Shown in pieces: positions 22,648-33,961 of a DNA stretch of 64,000 nucleotides (positions are counted from its first letter, which is position 1; each line of letters begins with the position of its first letter). The translations under genes were made by a program, and so were the position numbers. The notes beneath the pieces are model-generated. The model saw only the letters and a program-made list of their open reading frames with translations. It did not search any database and was not told the origin of the DNA. Source of the stretch: Membranipora membranacea (lineage: Eukaryota > Bryozoa > Gymnolaemata > Cheilostomatida > Membraniporidae); contig OU612074.1 of NCBI GenBank assembly GCA_914767715.1, positions 1,193,501-1,257,500 on the forward strand, written 5' to 3'.

Positions 22648-24000
22648 TTGGTTTAAGTTGGCATCCGGCTTATCAGTCATCCATTATCAGGCTGTAGAGA
22701 AACAAGAAAGTTTTACACGATATCCAGCAATGCATGCTACAACTTAAAAAACCTAAAACAATTTTGAATTTCAGGTTTTTTGCCCCGCAGCACTGACCTA
22801 TGCTCAGTAGAGTAGAGCCCTCACTTTAAACAGCAGAAAGTACAAAATATGTCGGTAAGCAGCCTCCTCACAACACAACTTAGAGAATAATTTGTAGGCT
22901 ATGCTGGTACCAACATAAGTTCGCCACTGGACTAGCCTCTCCATTCAAATCACTCAATTTGATATGCTCTACTCTTCAGGGATGCAAAATATAAAGGTTG
23001 TTCTATAAGATTAGCCATACTGTATTGTGTTGTGCCCAGTAAATCTGAGAAGGATGGTGATTTTCATGTTTCTTTGTTATGATGCATCTAATAAACTATT
23101 CCTTTTCATTCAGTCAACTCATTTAATTAAGCTTACATTGTGTTGTCCTTCATTGCCAGTGGTCCTATGTACTCTTCAATAGAAAATTTTACCAGTCCCA
23201 ATTTTTGAAATCTTCCAATGCAACTAATACAATTTAAGTTGTATAAGCAATGACTTGGTATAAGTGTTCTGGTATCAACTGCGTATATGTTGCTGTTGAC
23301 GAGTGATTTTTTTTATTATACAGGACTTCTTAAGATCAAGATTCACACGATGCAAGGGGATCAACACAGCTAAGGCCAGGGTGGCGGAGGTGATAAGGAC
23401 AGGGTTTGATATAAGAGCTACTGCCTTGTTGATAGGGAGGGCTATTTCCAAGGCATTTGGGAAAAACATGCACAAGAGCGGAGTTAAAATGTAAGTTCTT
23501 TTGACCATGCAATTATTGTCATCGCTGACTGTCAATCTCTCCTTCCTTTATTTTTGCTGCAATTGACCTACTCATGGAAAATTGGAAAGTACGTAGCCTT
23601 TAACGTTCTGCGGAGCTAAATAGATATCGGCTGTTTACCACCTAATGGTTTCAATTTTCCTTAGAAGTGATCCATTAGCAAAATAGTTGGCAGTCTAATA
23701 ATTGGTTTCAGGTTGTGACAGTGGGGATTTCTAGCTTCCAATGGTGACCCTGCCATCTACCATTTACAATCATGTGAAGCTACGTTGAACACCGAGGGCT
23801 TCAAGTCAATGTGTGAAGCTAAAGCCTAGATAGCAATTTTGGGCCTTAAAAATTGAATTGACTGGGTTTTCAAGGAGTGTCTTATGTGAAAGTTTACAAG
23901 CAGATTACTAAAAGAATGAAGCAGTCAATCTAGATATCTGACCTACGACCGCGATTGCCATCCCAAACGCCATTAAGGGCTGGCTGTGGATTTTGTTTGT
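22648..24000. repeat. Segmental duplicate A, copy 2 (paired with about 8676-10055)
   Basis: Begins at GGTTTAAGTTGGCATCCGGC and follows the first copy closely through exons 2 and 3 of the RFX-like gene and the intron. It ends abruptly at TTTTGTTTGTTA (about 24000), where the first copy continues differently at about 10056. Confidence 0.9.
22775..23490 (+). pseudogene. RFX-like gene, copy 2, broken
   Basis: The 80-nt exon 2 (22775-22854) and 167-nt exon 3 (23324-23490) keep the exact lengths and splice sites of the first copy. Exon 2 has an in-frame TAG at 22813-22815. Exon 3 is open and keeps SLIGRAISKAFGKNMHKS-type sequence with the substitutions expected of a diverging copy. Exon 1 lies outside the duplicate and exons 4-6 are replaced by a retroelement. 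Confidence 0.75.
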
Positions 24001-25048
24001 TAATACTATAAATCCGTCCCTGCTAATCTCCAGACTCTGTGATTATGATATTCATCCGAATATTCTTAACTGGCTTTACAGTTTCCTCACAAATCGCACA
24101 CAACGTGTTATAACAACGTCCAATGTATCAGCGTCTACGACAACATCTACTGGGAGCTGTGTGCTCAGTCCGCTACTTTTCTCATTCTATGTATCCAGTA
24201 TGCCAACACTCAACTCCAATACCGAAATCCTCAAATATGCTGATGACACAGTCATACTAGAGTTTCTCACGAGTACCCAGCCATCGTGTCTCCAACAAGA
24301 AGCAGATCATCTATATGCTTGGTGCTGCAAACATGACCTGCTTCTTAACTCAAAGAAGACCAAAGAACTGGTTTTCAGCAATGCACGGGATAACCCGACC
24401 ACACAACAGCTGGTAATAAATGGTTCCCCGATCGATCAAGTAACGGAGTTCGTGTATCTTGGTACTACGCTAACTACTAAACTTGACTTTAAAGCCTCTG
24501 CCAACCGAACTGTAAAGAAAGCTAGAACTCGACTTCACATTATGAGCAAGCTGTATCATCTGGGAATAGATACCAGATTGATTACATTATGCTACAAATC
24601 CTTCATCGAAAGCATCCTACTCTACCATCTAGTAGTGATATATTCTCATCTTAGTGCAGACTCTAAAAAACATCTACAGCGAGTGGTGCGCTCAGCCGGT
24701 TGTCTCGCAGGAGATATCACCTTCACCGCAGTAGCCGATCTCTACCACAACAAACTCGCTACAAAAGAGTCTTCGCATGGTGGCAACCGAACAAACTCCT
24801 ATGTTGACATTTACTCAATGCCCATCAGGCCGTTATTCCACCATCCGGTACAGAGTAAACCTTCGCAAACTTTGTTTTAGAGCTAACTGTGTTCACTATT
24901 TAAATAGCGTTTTTCAAAAAAGTAAACTTTTTATATGAATTTTTATCCATTTTATTTTTACCGTCCATACTTTTAACAAGAGAGAACTCACATGAAGCAT
25001 TTTATTTCTCTAATTGATGAGACAAATAAACACATCATCATCATCTCA
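24001..25048 (+). mobile_element. Non-LTR retrotransposon, 5'-truncated, with reverse transcriptase
   Basis: The frame 24001-24880 carries the later reverse transcriptase motifs: a TGSCVLSPLLFSFYV segment (normally PQG...LSPLLF; the PQG is altered) and KYADDT, the catalytic YADD. It continues through the thumb region (LLLNSKKTKE, VYLGTTL) to CYKSFIESILLYHLV. A frameshift near 24765 moves the true end (PSGRYSTIRYRV) to another frame. The 3' UTR ends in an (ATC)n-like tail at about 25037-25048. It is of CR1/Jockey-like type judged by eye. It joins duplicates A and B exactly at its ends. Confidence 0.85.
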
Positions 25049-25069
25049 CACTGTAAATTATTTTATCAG

Positions 25070-25689
25070 AAATGCCTGATGACACTATGACAATGGAGGA
25101 ACATCCAACTTTCTTCAGTCACGGGAAAATCTCTTACAATGACACCACGAGGATGAAATGTCAGTCCTCAGTGTCCGATATCACAGACACAGATTTCACA
25201 GACATGGATATCACAGACAAAGAGCCTGAGTCATCAGTTGAAGATATCACAAATTGTCAACCAGAATCAATATATCATGACGTCCTAGAAAAAGAGTTGA
25301 AAAACAACAGTCTTCCTTGCCATTAGAGTATCACACTTGTGAAAACAGAGACTGCAGATTTTGAATCTATTGTCCAAAGAGATTCTCAAGCTCAACAGGC
25401 AATCCCTGTGACACACAGTGTTGTCCTCACATAGATGCCTCAATGCTCAAGTGATGAAATAATAGACTTAAAACCTACTGACATAGAACTTCATCTTGCA
25501 TATAGAGAATATGATTTATCTAATCATTGCAGTAGTTGGCCTCAGGAAACACATGTTAAGACAGAACCAGTAGAACTGCATCATCGTGTTCATCATTTCG
25601 TGACCCAATCTGAACAGGAGCACTGGAGTCGCACACAACCCAGTACACCAACAGTGGAGTCGACATCAACTAAGACAAAGTCATTATGA
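25070..25689 (+). pseudogene. VKTEP-family tail exon, copy 3, broken
   Basis: The tail exon only. It has an in-frame TAG at 25324-25326 (CATGAG of copy 2 is CATTAG here) and another at 25432-25434. The LDEV exon upstream is missing, lost at the retroelement junction. HVKTEP and EIIDLKPTD remain. Confidence 0.8.
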
Positions 25690-26301
25690 TATCCGATTTG
25701 CCTTGGGCCCACAAGCAACCTATGCGGAGCAAGGACATCGGTATAGATTCATGAAACATCTACATAAATTGGCTTTTATATTTAGTTACAATCTCAACTT
25801 CCAGCTTATTAACTAATAAGAGTGTGCTTTTTGCCTGGTGATCCATGAAAGGAGTTTCAGTTGGAACACAATCGGCAATTATTGTTGAGAAAACAGACAT
25901 TCGCTCAGACTGAATTGATAATCCAATCATTTTACACCACTGATAACAGACCGAGTGCCTCAGTTCCTCAGTGTTAATTACTACGCCCATACCGACATGT
26001 CTGTGGATATCGGTACATGAATAGGATCCTGGCAGTTGTGCATCTATATGATAAGTTGGATTTTGATGCCAAGTGAGAAGTTTTTCCTCAGCTGCCGTAA
26101 ATCAAGCTAGTGATTTTTGAATGACCCTAAATCTCTGATAATGCCTCAAATAGCCATAACTGCCTCATCAATTGGATTCATTTTTTTAAATTACAAGCTG
26201 TCGAACCTTGTCACTTGGTTTTTTGTTGCATAGATGTTATTGATGAACTTTCTCTCCCTGATTGGTTGACTGATTTACAGAACAGTATAACTTGGCGCTG
26301 A

Positions 26302-26349
<48 letters not shown>

Positions 26350-26357
26350 TATATATT
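26302..26357. repeat. (TA)n microsatellite
   Basis: Counterpart of 15738-15781, about 12 bp longer. Confidence 0.9.
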
Positions 26358-27109
26358 GCTATCCAAAAACAACTCTAGGTACAATTTTTCAGTCTGCTTC
26401 TGTTTATTTTTAAATCTGGGCCTTTCATGCTACCTTGAGTCTTGATGGCACAGATGCCTATCTGTTAGATGAGCTACCATCTCTGATAGTCCTCGTCATT
26501 CACAACAATAAGATCACCAATATTGCCTGCTGGGTCGTTTTTAAAATATATTGATGGGCATGGTTAGAAGACTTCTGCATGGTAATTGACAATACACAAG
26601 TGTCCACATCTATAACAGTTTCTGGTGGTTGCTGCTCATTGATAGAGTTGTTTCCTTTACATACAAGATCAGATAATTTCACAACAATATTTGTGATAGT
26701 AAACAAGGTCCGTACACTGCTCACAAAGGTTACCATGGTTATTCATAAGTTATTGAATAAAATGTTGTAGCAAACATGTATTCTGTCATCCTGAATGTTT
26801 ATCAGTTTCTTTATTTTATTAGATACACGATCACCAGACATATTCATGACCTACACATGTCCTTAAACAGCTCTCAACAGCAGTAACCTTAAAACATTTT
26901 CTCAAAATTAAGTCAGCCGTCCTTCATTCAAATCAAATATCTGGGCGATATCTTGAACCTTCGGAAAACAAGGATGTCAAAGTATCAAGCCGATGTCACA
27001 TTGTTCGCATACAAATCATAGAAATAGTATGATAATTAACTGGCATAGATGGATCAATTATAATGCAACAGGAACTTGTATGACATAACAGAGTCTCTGG
27101 ACCTCACTA

Positions 27110-28660
27110 TCAAGGTTTTCTAACATTGTTTATCCCTATACCATACTTCTCCAGGCCACTTCGCTTATGGCTTTCTGGACAGAATGACCCAGACAAATGA
27201 AAATAATGCCACCCAGTAGCCTCCTTCCATTCTTGAGAACCGACTGGTACCTCGTTCCATTCATCCTCATTTGAATCTTGTAGAACCACTCGCTTTTTGA
27301 CCACGTTGTCATCGCGACACCACCTATATTTGACTCCTTTGAGCCCAAAGGTTACAATCGGATCAAATGAGTCCACATAAAGGTGACGTGCGACAAAGAG
27401 GAAACTTTGTAGCTTTGACTTTTCACCTAGGGACCAATGGGGTTGAGGAGAGGTCGTATTGGTTGTTTCCCTATAGCTATTTATAACAAGCGTTCTTAGT
27501 TTCTTCATCTGTGAGATGATATTAAACTGCTCTTGTGCCTCCAGAGATCCATAATCGCCTAACTTCAACACCTCTAATTGAGGTAAAAGTTCAGAAAGTA
27601 ATGTCCCAATGTTATTTGGACACTCCCGCTCGACAACATAATGACAATTCAAGTCTAGCGCTGCCAGATTTGGAAAAATGGCTTGTTTCATCACATGGTA
27701 GCTCTCCAGCAGGTCAGTTGTGTTGTACCCCACATGACGGAAGCTTTGTATACAGTTCATGACGGGGAGATTTTCCATCTCTACGTTCCTTCTAAGGTGA
27801 TCAGTATCCACATGTAAATCTAAATGTTTCAACATGGGGAACTTGTGCATAATTTGTTTTGTTGTTGGAGGTTTCATAGTTAGGAAATATTCATCAAGGG
27901 CTAGGCTTTCAAGATTTGGTAGTACTGAAATGTCCTCAGATATAGTGAAGCCACCATCATCCCATCCAGTGTAATAGAAGCAGCTTACTGCTAGATCTAC
28001 CAAAGATGGTACAGCAGACAAGATCATACTGAAAAAGTCAAAGGAGCAGTCTTTTTGCTCATATCTCTGCGGACCGTAGTTGGTAGGTTGTGGGTTATAC
28101 CATTTCAAATGCAACACTGCTAGGTTACTGAGTGGTTCCAAGGCGGCCTCAAAGCTCTTCTCGAAAATGTCAACATTATAGATGTAGAGAGCGTGCAAGG
28201 CAGCGAATTCTGTTGGCAACTTTGGGCAAACAACCATCCGACTCATATCACATACCGCCGGGGCTGGGGTAGGGCGACCGAGCAGCAACAAGGTGTCCAC
28301 ATCAGCCACAGCTGCGCAGTTAAGAAGAGTTTGAAACACAGATTTCTTGTGGTTTGATGATGTAGCACCACAAACATCCACTTGATTCAATCTTACGCTG
28401 ACAGATGAGATCTCTCGCTCTCTCAAGCTCAGAGCTGTTTCAGCACTCAGCCCTTCATCATTTATACAGAACAAGTAGCGAGTCCATTTACTCGGGTAAT
28501 AGGCAGCTTTCTTCCAGAGTGTACAGACTTGTGCACATCTTAATAGGGTGGCTCTATCGAGATATTTGTATATTATCAGTAGAACGTCTAAATTCAACTC
28601 TCTCCTTCCTTCGTTTCTCTCTCTGTTCGCTCGTATAGCTCTCTTCTTTTTACCAGGCAT
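27110..28660 (-). CDS. F-box / leucine-rich-repeat-like protein, copy 2
   Basis: A single-exon frame of 516 codons starts MPGKKKRAIRANRER at 28660. Domain order is as in copy 1: basic N-terminus, F-box near residues 22-60 (QVCTLWKKA follows), then leucine-rich segments. Changes include a few substitutions in the F-box flank and one- to two-residue insertions in the second half (for example around CHYVVERE and TTNTTSPQ), all keeping frame. That both copies stay open over 1.5 kb after duplication, with indels in multiples of three, suggests both are or were recently functional. Upstream sequence is shared with copy 1 for about 190 bp, so a promoter may be shared in kind. Confidence 0.88.
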   Translation of the reverse strand: MPGKKKRAIRANRERNEGRRELNLDVLLIIYKYLDRATLLRCAQVCTLWKKAAYYPSKWTRYLFCINDEGLSAETALSLREREISSVSVRLNQVDVCGATSSNHKKSVFQTLLNCAAVADVDTLLLLGRPTPAPAVCDMSRMVVCPKLPTEFAALHALYIYNVDIFEKSFEAALEPLSNLAVLHLKWYNPQPTNYGPQRYEQKDCSFDFFSMILSAVPSLVDLAVSCFYYTGWDDGGFTISEDISVLPNLESLALDEYFLTMKPPTTKQIMHKFPMLKHLDLHVDTDHLRRNVEMENLPVMNCIQSFRHVGYNTTDLLESYHVMKQAIFPNLAALDLNCHYVVERECPNNIGTLLSELLPQLEVLKLGDYGSLEAQEQFNIISQMKKLRTLVINSYRETTNTTSPQPHWSLGEKSKLQSFLFVARHLYVDSFDPIVTFGLKGVKYRWCRDDNVVKKRVVLQDSNEDEWNEVPVGSQEWKEATGWHYFHLSGSFCPESHKRSGLEKYGIGINNVRKP

Positions 28661-28853
28661 ATCCTGATCACAAGAGATGCTTAACTTGAGATAATGTGGC
28701 AGGCTAGTTCAGTTGTTATACCGGTTTCAGAATAAGTTCCTCATGAAAACAAACTACTAATATTGTTTGTAAGCTTGTTAGTTTATTGCAGTATAGTGGC
28801 GTAATCTCGCAGTACAAGTAAATGATAACCAGTCTATAACTATTCGATGTCAT

Positions 28854-29104
28854 GCTTCAACACAAAGGGTAAGTAAGTATATCAATTTATCTTTTAGCTG
28901 TATTTCTATAGATGCCTTATTTAAATATTTGGGGTGTTTCAAATGAGTGCAACCAGTTGTAGTAGAATAAAGCTATAAGCCGGTCATGTGAAACGCATTA
29001 TTATATCAGTGGGATCAAGATAGCCATTTGATTATCATTCTATAGATGGTATAACCAAAGTCATTGGTATAACTAGACTATGGACATACTATCTTCCTTG
29101 TCTC
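28854..29104. other. No feature seen
   Basis: Unique sequence just beyond duplicate B, with no open frame of note. Confidence 0.5.
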
Positions 29105-29220
29105 TGGTATTAGTATTAGTAATAGACTAGGTAATAGTATTAGTAATGCACTAGGTATTTAGTATTAGTAATAGACTAGGTATTTAGTATTAGTAATAGA
29201 CTAGGTATTTAGTATTTTTT
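29105..29220. repeat. Short tandem repeat, about 4 units
   Basis: Units built on AGTATTAGTAATAGACTAGG, spaced about 30 bp, with one degenerate unit. Confidence 0.85.
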
Positions 29221-29539
29221 TGTATTATTATTATGCCTGGTCTTAGGTCTTCTATGATAGTATGAAGCTTCCAGACTCTCACCTCCGCACACCGGTCTGT
29301 GAATGTAACAAACCAAATGTCAATGTTATCCTTGAGAAGTGAGTTGATAGTCAAGTAAAGAAAGGTCTTCAGTTCCAATGTTTCGGCGCTAAATTTTGTT
29401 ATGATCTCAACCGCCCGAAAACACGATGTAAAAAGCAATCAACAATCTTAGACTTTCAACCAATGTACTGTCTGGATCTGACAAATGGGATAGAGACACT
29501 CCTTTATCTGACAACTGGTATTTATGGAGAGATTTAAGG

Positions 29540-29880
29540 AGGTATCACAATCCGCCCCATTTTCTCAACTTCATTATCCCATCAAGCCGTTTCCCCACTT
29601 CCTGTTATCCCACCAAGCCGTCATCCCGCCAGGACAATTTCCCACCATATGCCATTCTCTACTGGATGATTTCCCACTCTGCCAGCTTCCCACCTGGACG
29701 TCTTCGCACCAATATGTATTTCCACCAAAACATTTTCTCAACATGCCATATTCCCATCAGTGGGTTATCTCAACAAGCCATTTTCCCTCTAAGACATATT
29801 CCCACCAAACCACTTTTCCCAACAAGACAGCTTTTCCAACCAAGTTAATTTTTCACCACTCAGTTTTCCTTCTATAAAGT
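29540..29880. repeat. Degenerate minisatellite of about 17-bp period
   Basis: Repeated variants of TTCCCACCAAGCCATTT (for example ATCCCACCAAGCCG, TTCCCACCAAACCAC, TCTCAACAAGCCATTT), roughly 18-20 units with drift in length. The plus-strand open frames here follow the repeat and are not called as genes. Confidence 0.65.
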
Positions 29881-30477
29881 AATCATTGACAGTCTTTATC
29901 TTAGATGTTACCTGTTGAAAATATGTTCACAAGAATCCAAATCATCCCCTGAATGATTAAATCCCGAACTTCAGCAAAACCTAAGATCCTCTCAATAACT
30001 GAATACCACCTACATCCTTAGAGAATTAACTGAGAAGAGGAAAGAATTGATATAAAAAAAGAAATATAGCTTTTTGCTTTAAATTGAAAAAATGCCTCAG
30101 TAGATCCTGACAAATGTTTTCAGGTGTTGCAATGGACAAAATTTCATTGCGAAAGCTCGACGCTATATTTGTAATGACATATAAAAAAGCTCTCAAGGCT
30201 GCTATTCAAGGCTGATCTGTCAACTCACAATAATGAGTCAGTGCTATGTCCTCAAACATAGAGGGAAGAAACTGTTGCCTATGGTTTATCTGCCGTCAAC
30301 AGGCATTGTTAAATGAATCTAACAAGGATATTTCGAAACTCGAACAATAATGATGCGTTGGCAAAACAAGCTGACCTTCACTCCATGCTTTGATTTTGTG
30401 GTTCACTCCAATTTTGAATGGTTAGAATCCAGTGGATTCTAACCATTCCCATGATGGGAAAAACATGAAAAGAATCT

Positions 30478-30566
30478 GCCACGGCCGGGACTTTAACCCC
30501 GGCCTCCCGCGTGTTATCCCTTTGAAGGCATTGTGTGCAAGCGCACTAACCATTCAGCCACGCCGC
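30478..30566 (-). mobile_element. tRNA-derived SINE head
   Basis: On the minus strand an A-box-like GTGGCTGAATGGTTAG is followed about 55 bp later by a B-box GGGTTAAAGTCCC, in a leucine/serine-type layout with a long variable arm. The 5' GCGGCGT has no pairing acceptor strand at the 3' end, so it is a SINE or tRNA relic rather than a working tRNA gene. Confidence 0.6.
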
Positions 30567-30899
30567 AAATTAGTCCAAAAGTCATTCGTCACAATCGGAA
30601 TTTGATTTTAATGCCATTTCCATGGGGCGATTACTCCCGAAATCCTTACAAAATCAAACCTTGGAAACATAGTGATTGTCTACTCTCAAGAAGACGGATG
30701 TTCACAAACACGGTTGCACCAATTTTGAGAAGGTCATTTCTAAGAACGTGAGAAACAGACACGGTAAAGATGTACTGTGTATTGAGGAATCAGTCCTATC
30801 TTCCCGCCAACTACTTTTCCAACTTTTCCAACGAAACTTTTGTCCTGTGAAATCTTTCCCGGATAGGGCTTTATTCCACATGTCAAAATTCACTACTTA

Positions 30900-33860
30900 G
30901 GGAAACAATGTCTAGTGAAGAAGTTAACAACTTTATAAACTGCGGACTATGCCTACAAAATATGTTGCAGTGATGGGTAAAAACATAGCCAATAACTGGC
31001 ATGGATCGCTTTATGTATCAATAACAAGTTATGCTGAAGATATTATGCTTTTCCAAGTTTCAATCATTTTGAGCCTTGTGTCTCTCATCTTTGTAGCTGC
31101 AGCCACAGGGTAATATTTGGAGTGAGTTAACGGTCGTGATAGATTTATTCACAGTTGTAAGACTGAAAGCAAAAATGTAACAGTTTGTTAGAAAGAGGGA
31201 CAACAATGGTTTGAATGACAAGAAATACATGGGAAATGGGAATGAACAGCAAAGAACAATCCAAGTGATGCAATCAAAAGCAATTAGGTACCAAAGTAAT
31301 GATACAAATGCGACATAACTATTTACCTCATTGGCTCCTACACATAAACGTGGTCACGGTTATAAATTAGGTGAAAACCATTCTTTTACATAATATATAA
31401 ATTGTGAGCTGCCACACCTGCTAGCAAGGATATTCCACTTGCAACTGACTATAATTAGTCATTGTGGAGAAAAATAGAGGAAAAATAAAATCATTTTCAA
31501 GGAATAGCTGAAAGCTAAACAGCCTTTGCGCTTATTTATTCAAGCTAGCTGCATATCGTTAGACATGCAGCTACATTCTTACTTATAATATCTTCCTCCT
31601 CTGATACTAATTTGAAACTTATAGAAAAAGATTTTTCCAAAGTTTTCGATAGGATGCAGCTGTAGGACTAAAACAAGTTCACAAATATAGGACCGGGTCG
31701 GGTTTTTCGAGTTTCAGCTATTATTCAGGACCGGGCCGGATCTCTATGGTATGTGACACTAAAATTTATCATGTCGTAACATTTCCAATACATATAACAA
31801 CCATCTCCTGAGTTCTAACTAGCGCATTACATTACAATAACTGTTGCTTGGCAGTTGCTGTACTTTCATACACTGAGGAATTCTTATGGGTCTCTTTAAC
31901 TGATCACAGTTGGCTAAGTACATTTTGGAGTATATAATTTGGAACCCCAATTTGGGGCCCCCCCCCCCTACTTATAGTATAGATTATAGATGACCATTTC
32001 TTAGCTTATAGGCTTGTAGGCTTATAGATAGATGCAAGTAAAGATACAGATTTATAGATTTCTTAATTTATCTCTAAAGTGCTGTCAGTGCTGTGTGTCT
32101 CCTGTGCTCTCTTTGTGTGTATGGTCATTGTGTAGCAAAGCAGCGCGCTTAAGTTTATAGATTGGGATTCTTAATTTATGGATATTATAGACAGTCCTGT
32201 GTGGGGGGAGCCCCAATTTGAGTGAAATTAAAGAAATAAAGCCTCTATCAACCTGGCCGTTTGATGTTGATTGGTGACTTTTAACTGCAACTACCATGAG
32301 ATTGCCTCACTGATGGTGTGACAGTAATTTAACACCTGTTCCTGTTAGAAAAGAATAATGATCTGCGTCGTTAAGAAATTGATCAAATGTTGACTCCATT
32401 AATGTTAATTATACTAGAATGTCTTGGGACGTTTTTAGCAGTGCTGCATTTTTATATTGGTTGTCTTCTCACTGGTTGTAAAATGTTGTCGGTTTTTGCA
32501 AGAAGTAATAAGTTGGCCTCTCTTTTCAATTTCCTCATGTCAACCCTGTGTTATTAGATGAAGGACACACATTTCCGACTCCATTCACACAACTGAAGAA
32601 TTTTCTAAAGCCAGTCAGAAAACATGCCATGAGTAGGAAACTTTGCAAATACATAAACAAAAATGTCTGAGTATAAACTGATCTTTAGTGTATTCTATGA
32701 GAATTCTGGTGATTGGTACGTGAAGTTTGAATCTTTATTGCTCTAATTGTGGTCAATGATAACCAATATGCCTATACCAAAGAAATCGGTACTACAGATG
32801 CGTAATATCGACATAGAAAATTTCACTGCCTTATTTGAGGACTTGATCAGTCGATCATAAATCTTTGCATTGACTATTTAACAAGAGGGAAACAGCGAGT
32901 TATACACAAAACATCCAAAACAATCTCATCGGAGCGCATCTGAAATGTCGGAGTACAACAAGGCACCAGATGTGGCCCCAAACTACGGAATATTTCCTTC
33001 AGTTTTCTAAGCAGGTCAGAAAGTATGCTCAAGATATAGCAATATTTTCTGAGGCCTTTGCACACACAGTACATCACAGCGCCTTCATCTTATCTCATAT
33101 CAGACAAACCGTTACTAGCTTTTGAGTGTCGGTGATAACCCTATTTAAGGCACACCTCAACACCAAGCAAGCTGCACCTGTGTCATAAACGAGATCATGG
33201 TCACACTATCAGCCATATCAAAGTCCGGAAGAGGTAATCCCAAATCTGTAAATGCAGATTTTCAATGTTTAGTTGGTTATTCAGTAAAGGTAGTCAAATC
33301 CAGGGTGACATTTTAAGTTTCATGAACAGCTGAGCAAGTTGAGGTATTCCCTAATTGCAATGGTACAGTGCTCGAAGTTCACCCTGTAATACAGATCTCC
33401 AAAACAAGGAAACCGAAAAATAAAATCTCTGTTGCACCCACAAATACCCTCGTACAGTGATCTCAGCTTAGTTGTGACTTTGGTTATCACAATGCCTTAT
33501 AATTCAGCTGCCTAGGATTACAACAAGATGAAAGCGTTCCCCTGAATGTCTACGTGGGGAAAACATTTATACCTATTTACCCATGGCTTGTAATGGGGAA
33601 ATGGAGGCAAATCAAATCTAACTTGAGCTATCAAATCAGTTTACCCACACATTAATATTTTCTCCATATTATCTGTTTTATTATAGCTGGGTACTACAAG
33701 ATAGAAACACAGCAGGATATGAATATCCCTCAGTCGGTCACAAAAATGCAATATAAATGATTAAAGCTATCCCAATAAAGAGAGTCCATACAAATATATC
33801 TGTGGTGAATTTTCATTGAACGTAATATATTTTGAAGAAAAACAAAATATTTCTCCAAAT
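30900..33860. other. Gene-poor interval
   Basis: No supported exon. A poly-C run with an inverted partner (CCCCAATTTGGGGCCCC near 31945, GGGGGGAGCCCCAATTTG near 32200) may mark the ends of a small element about 280 bp long. No target duplication was recognised. Confidence 0.4.
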
Positions 33861-33866
33861 GATTGT

Positions 33867-33872
33867 TTATTC
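33867..33872 (-). promoter_or_regulatory. Candidate polyadenylation signal
   Basis: AATAAA on the minus strand, about 90 bp beyond the stop codon of the SLC18B1-like gene. Confidence 0.45.
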
Positions 33873-33961
33873 CTATGAAAAATCATATAATCCTATATAT
33901 AAAACAGGTTAACATATATAAATGTATTACGATGTACATATCGTCAGAGGAACCAATCTTC

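Larger units (their letters stand above)
25049..28853. repeat. Segmental duplicate B, copy 2 (paired with 14469-18776)
   Basis: Starts at CACTGTAAATTATTTTATCAG directly after the retroelement tail and ends just past the F-box gene's upstream region. Confidence 0.9.

Noticed and set aside
29524-29877. 117-residue plus-strand frame rich in His, Pro and Phe
   Set aside because: Follows the degenerate 17-bp repeat; no domain or splice evidence.
30478-30566. Possible functional tRNA-Leu/Ser gene
   Set aside because: A- and B-boxes are present but the acceptor stem does not pair, so it was kept as a SINE.
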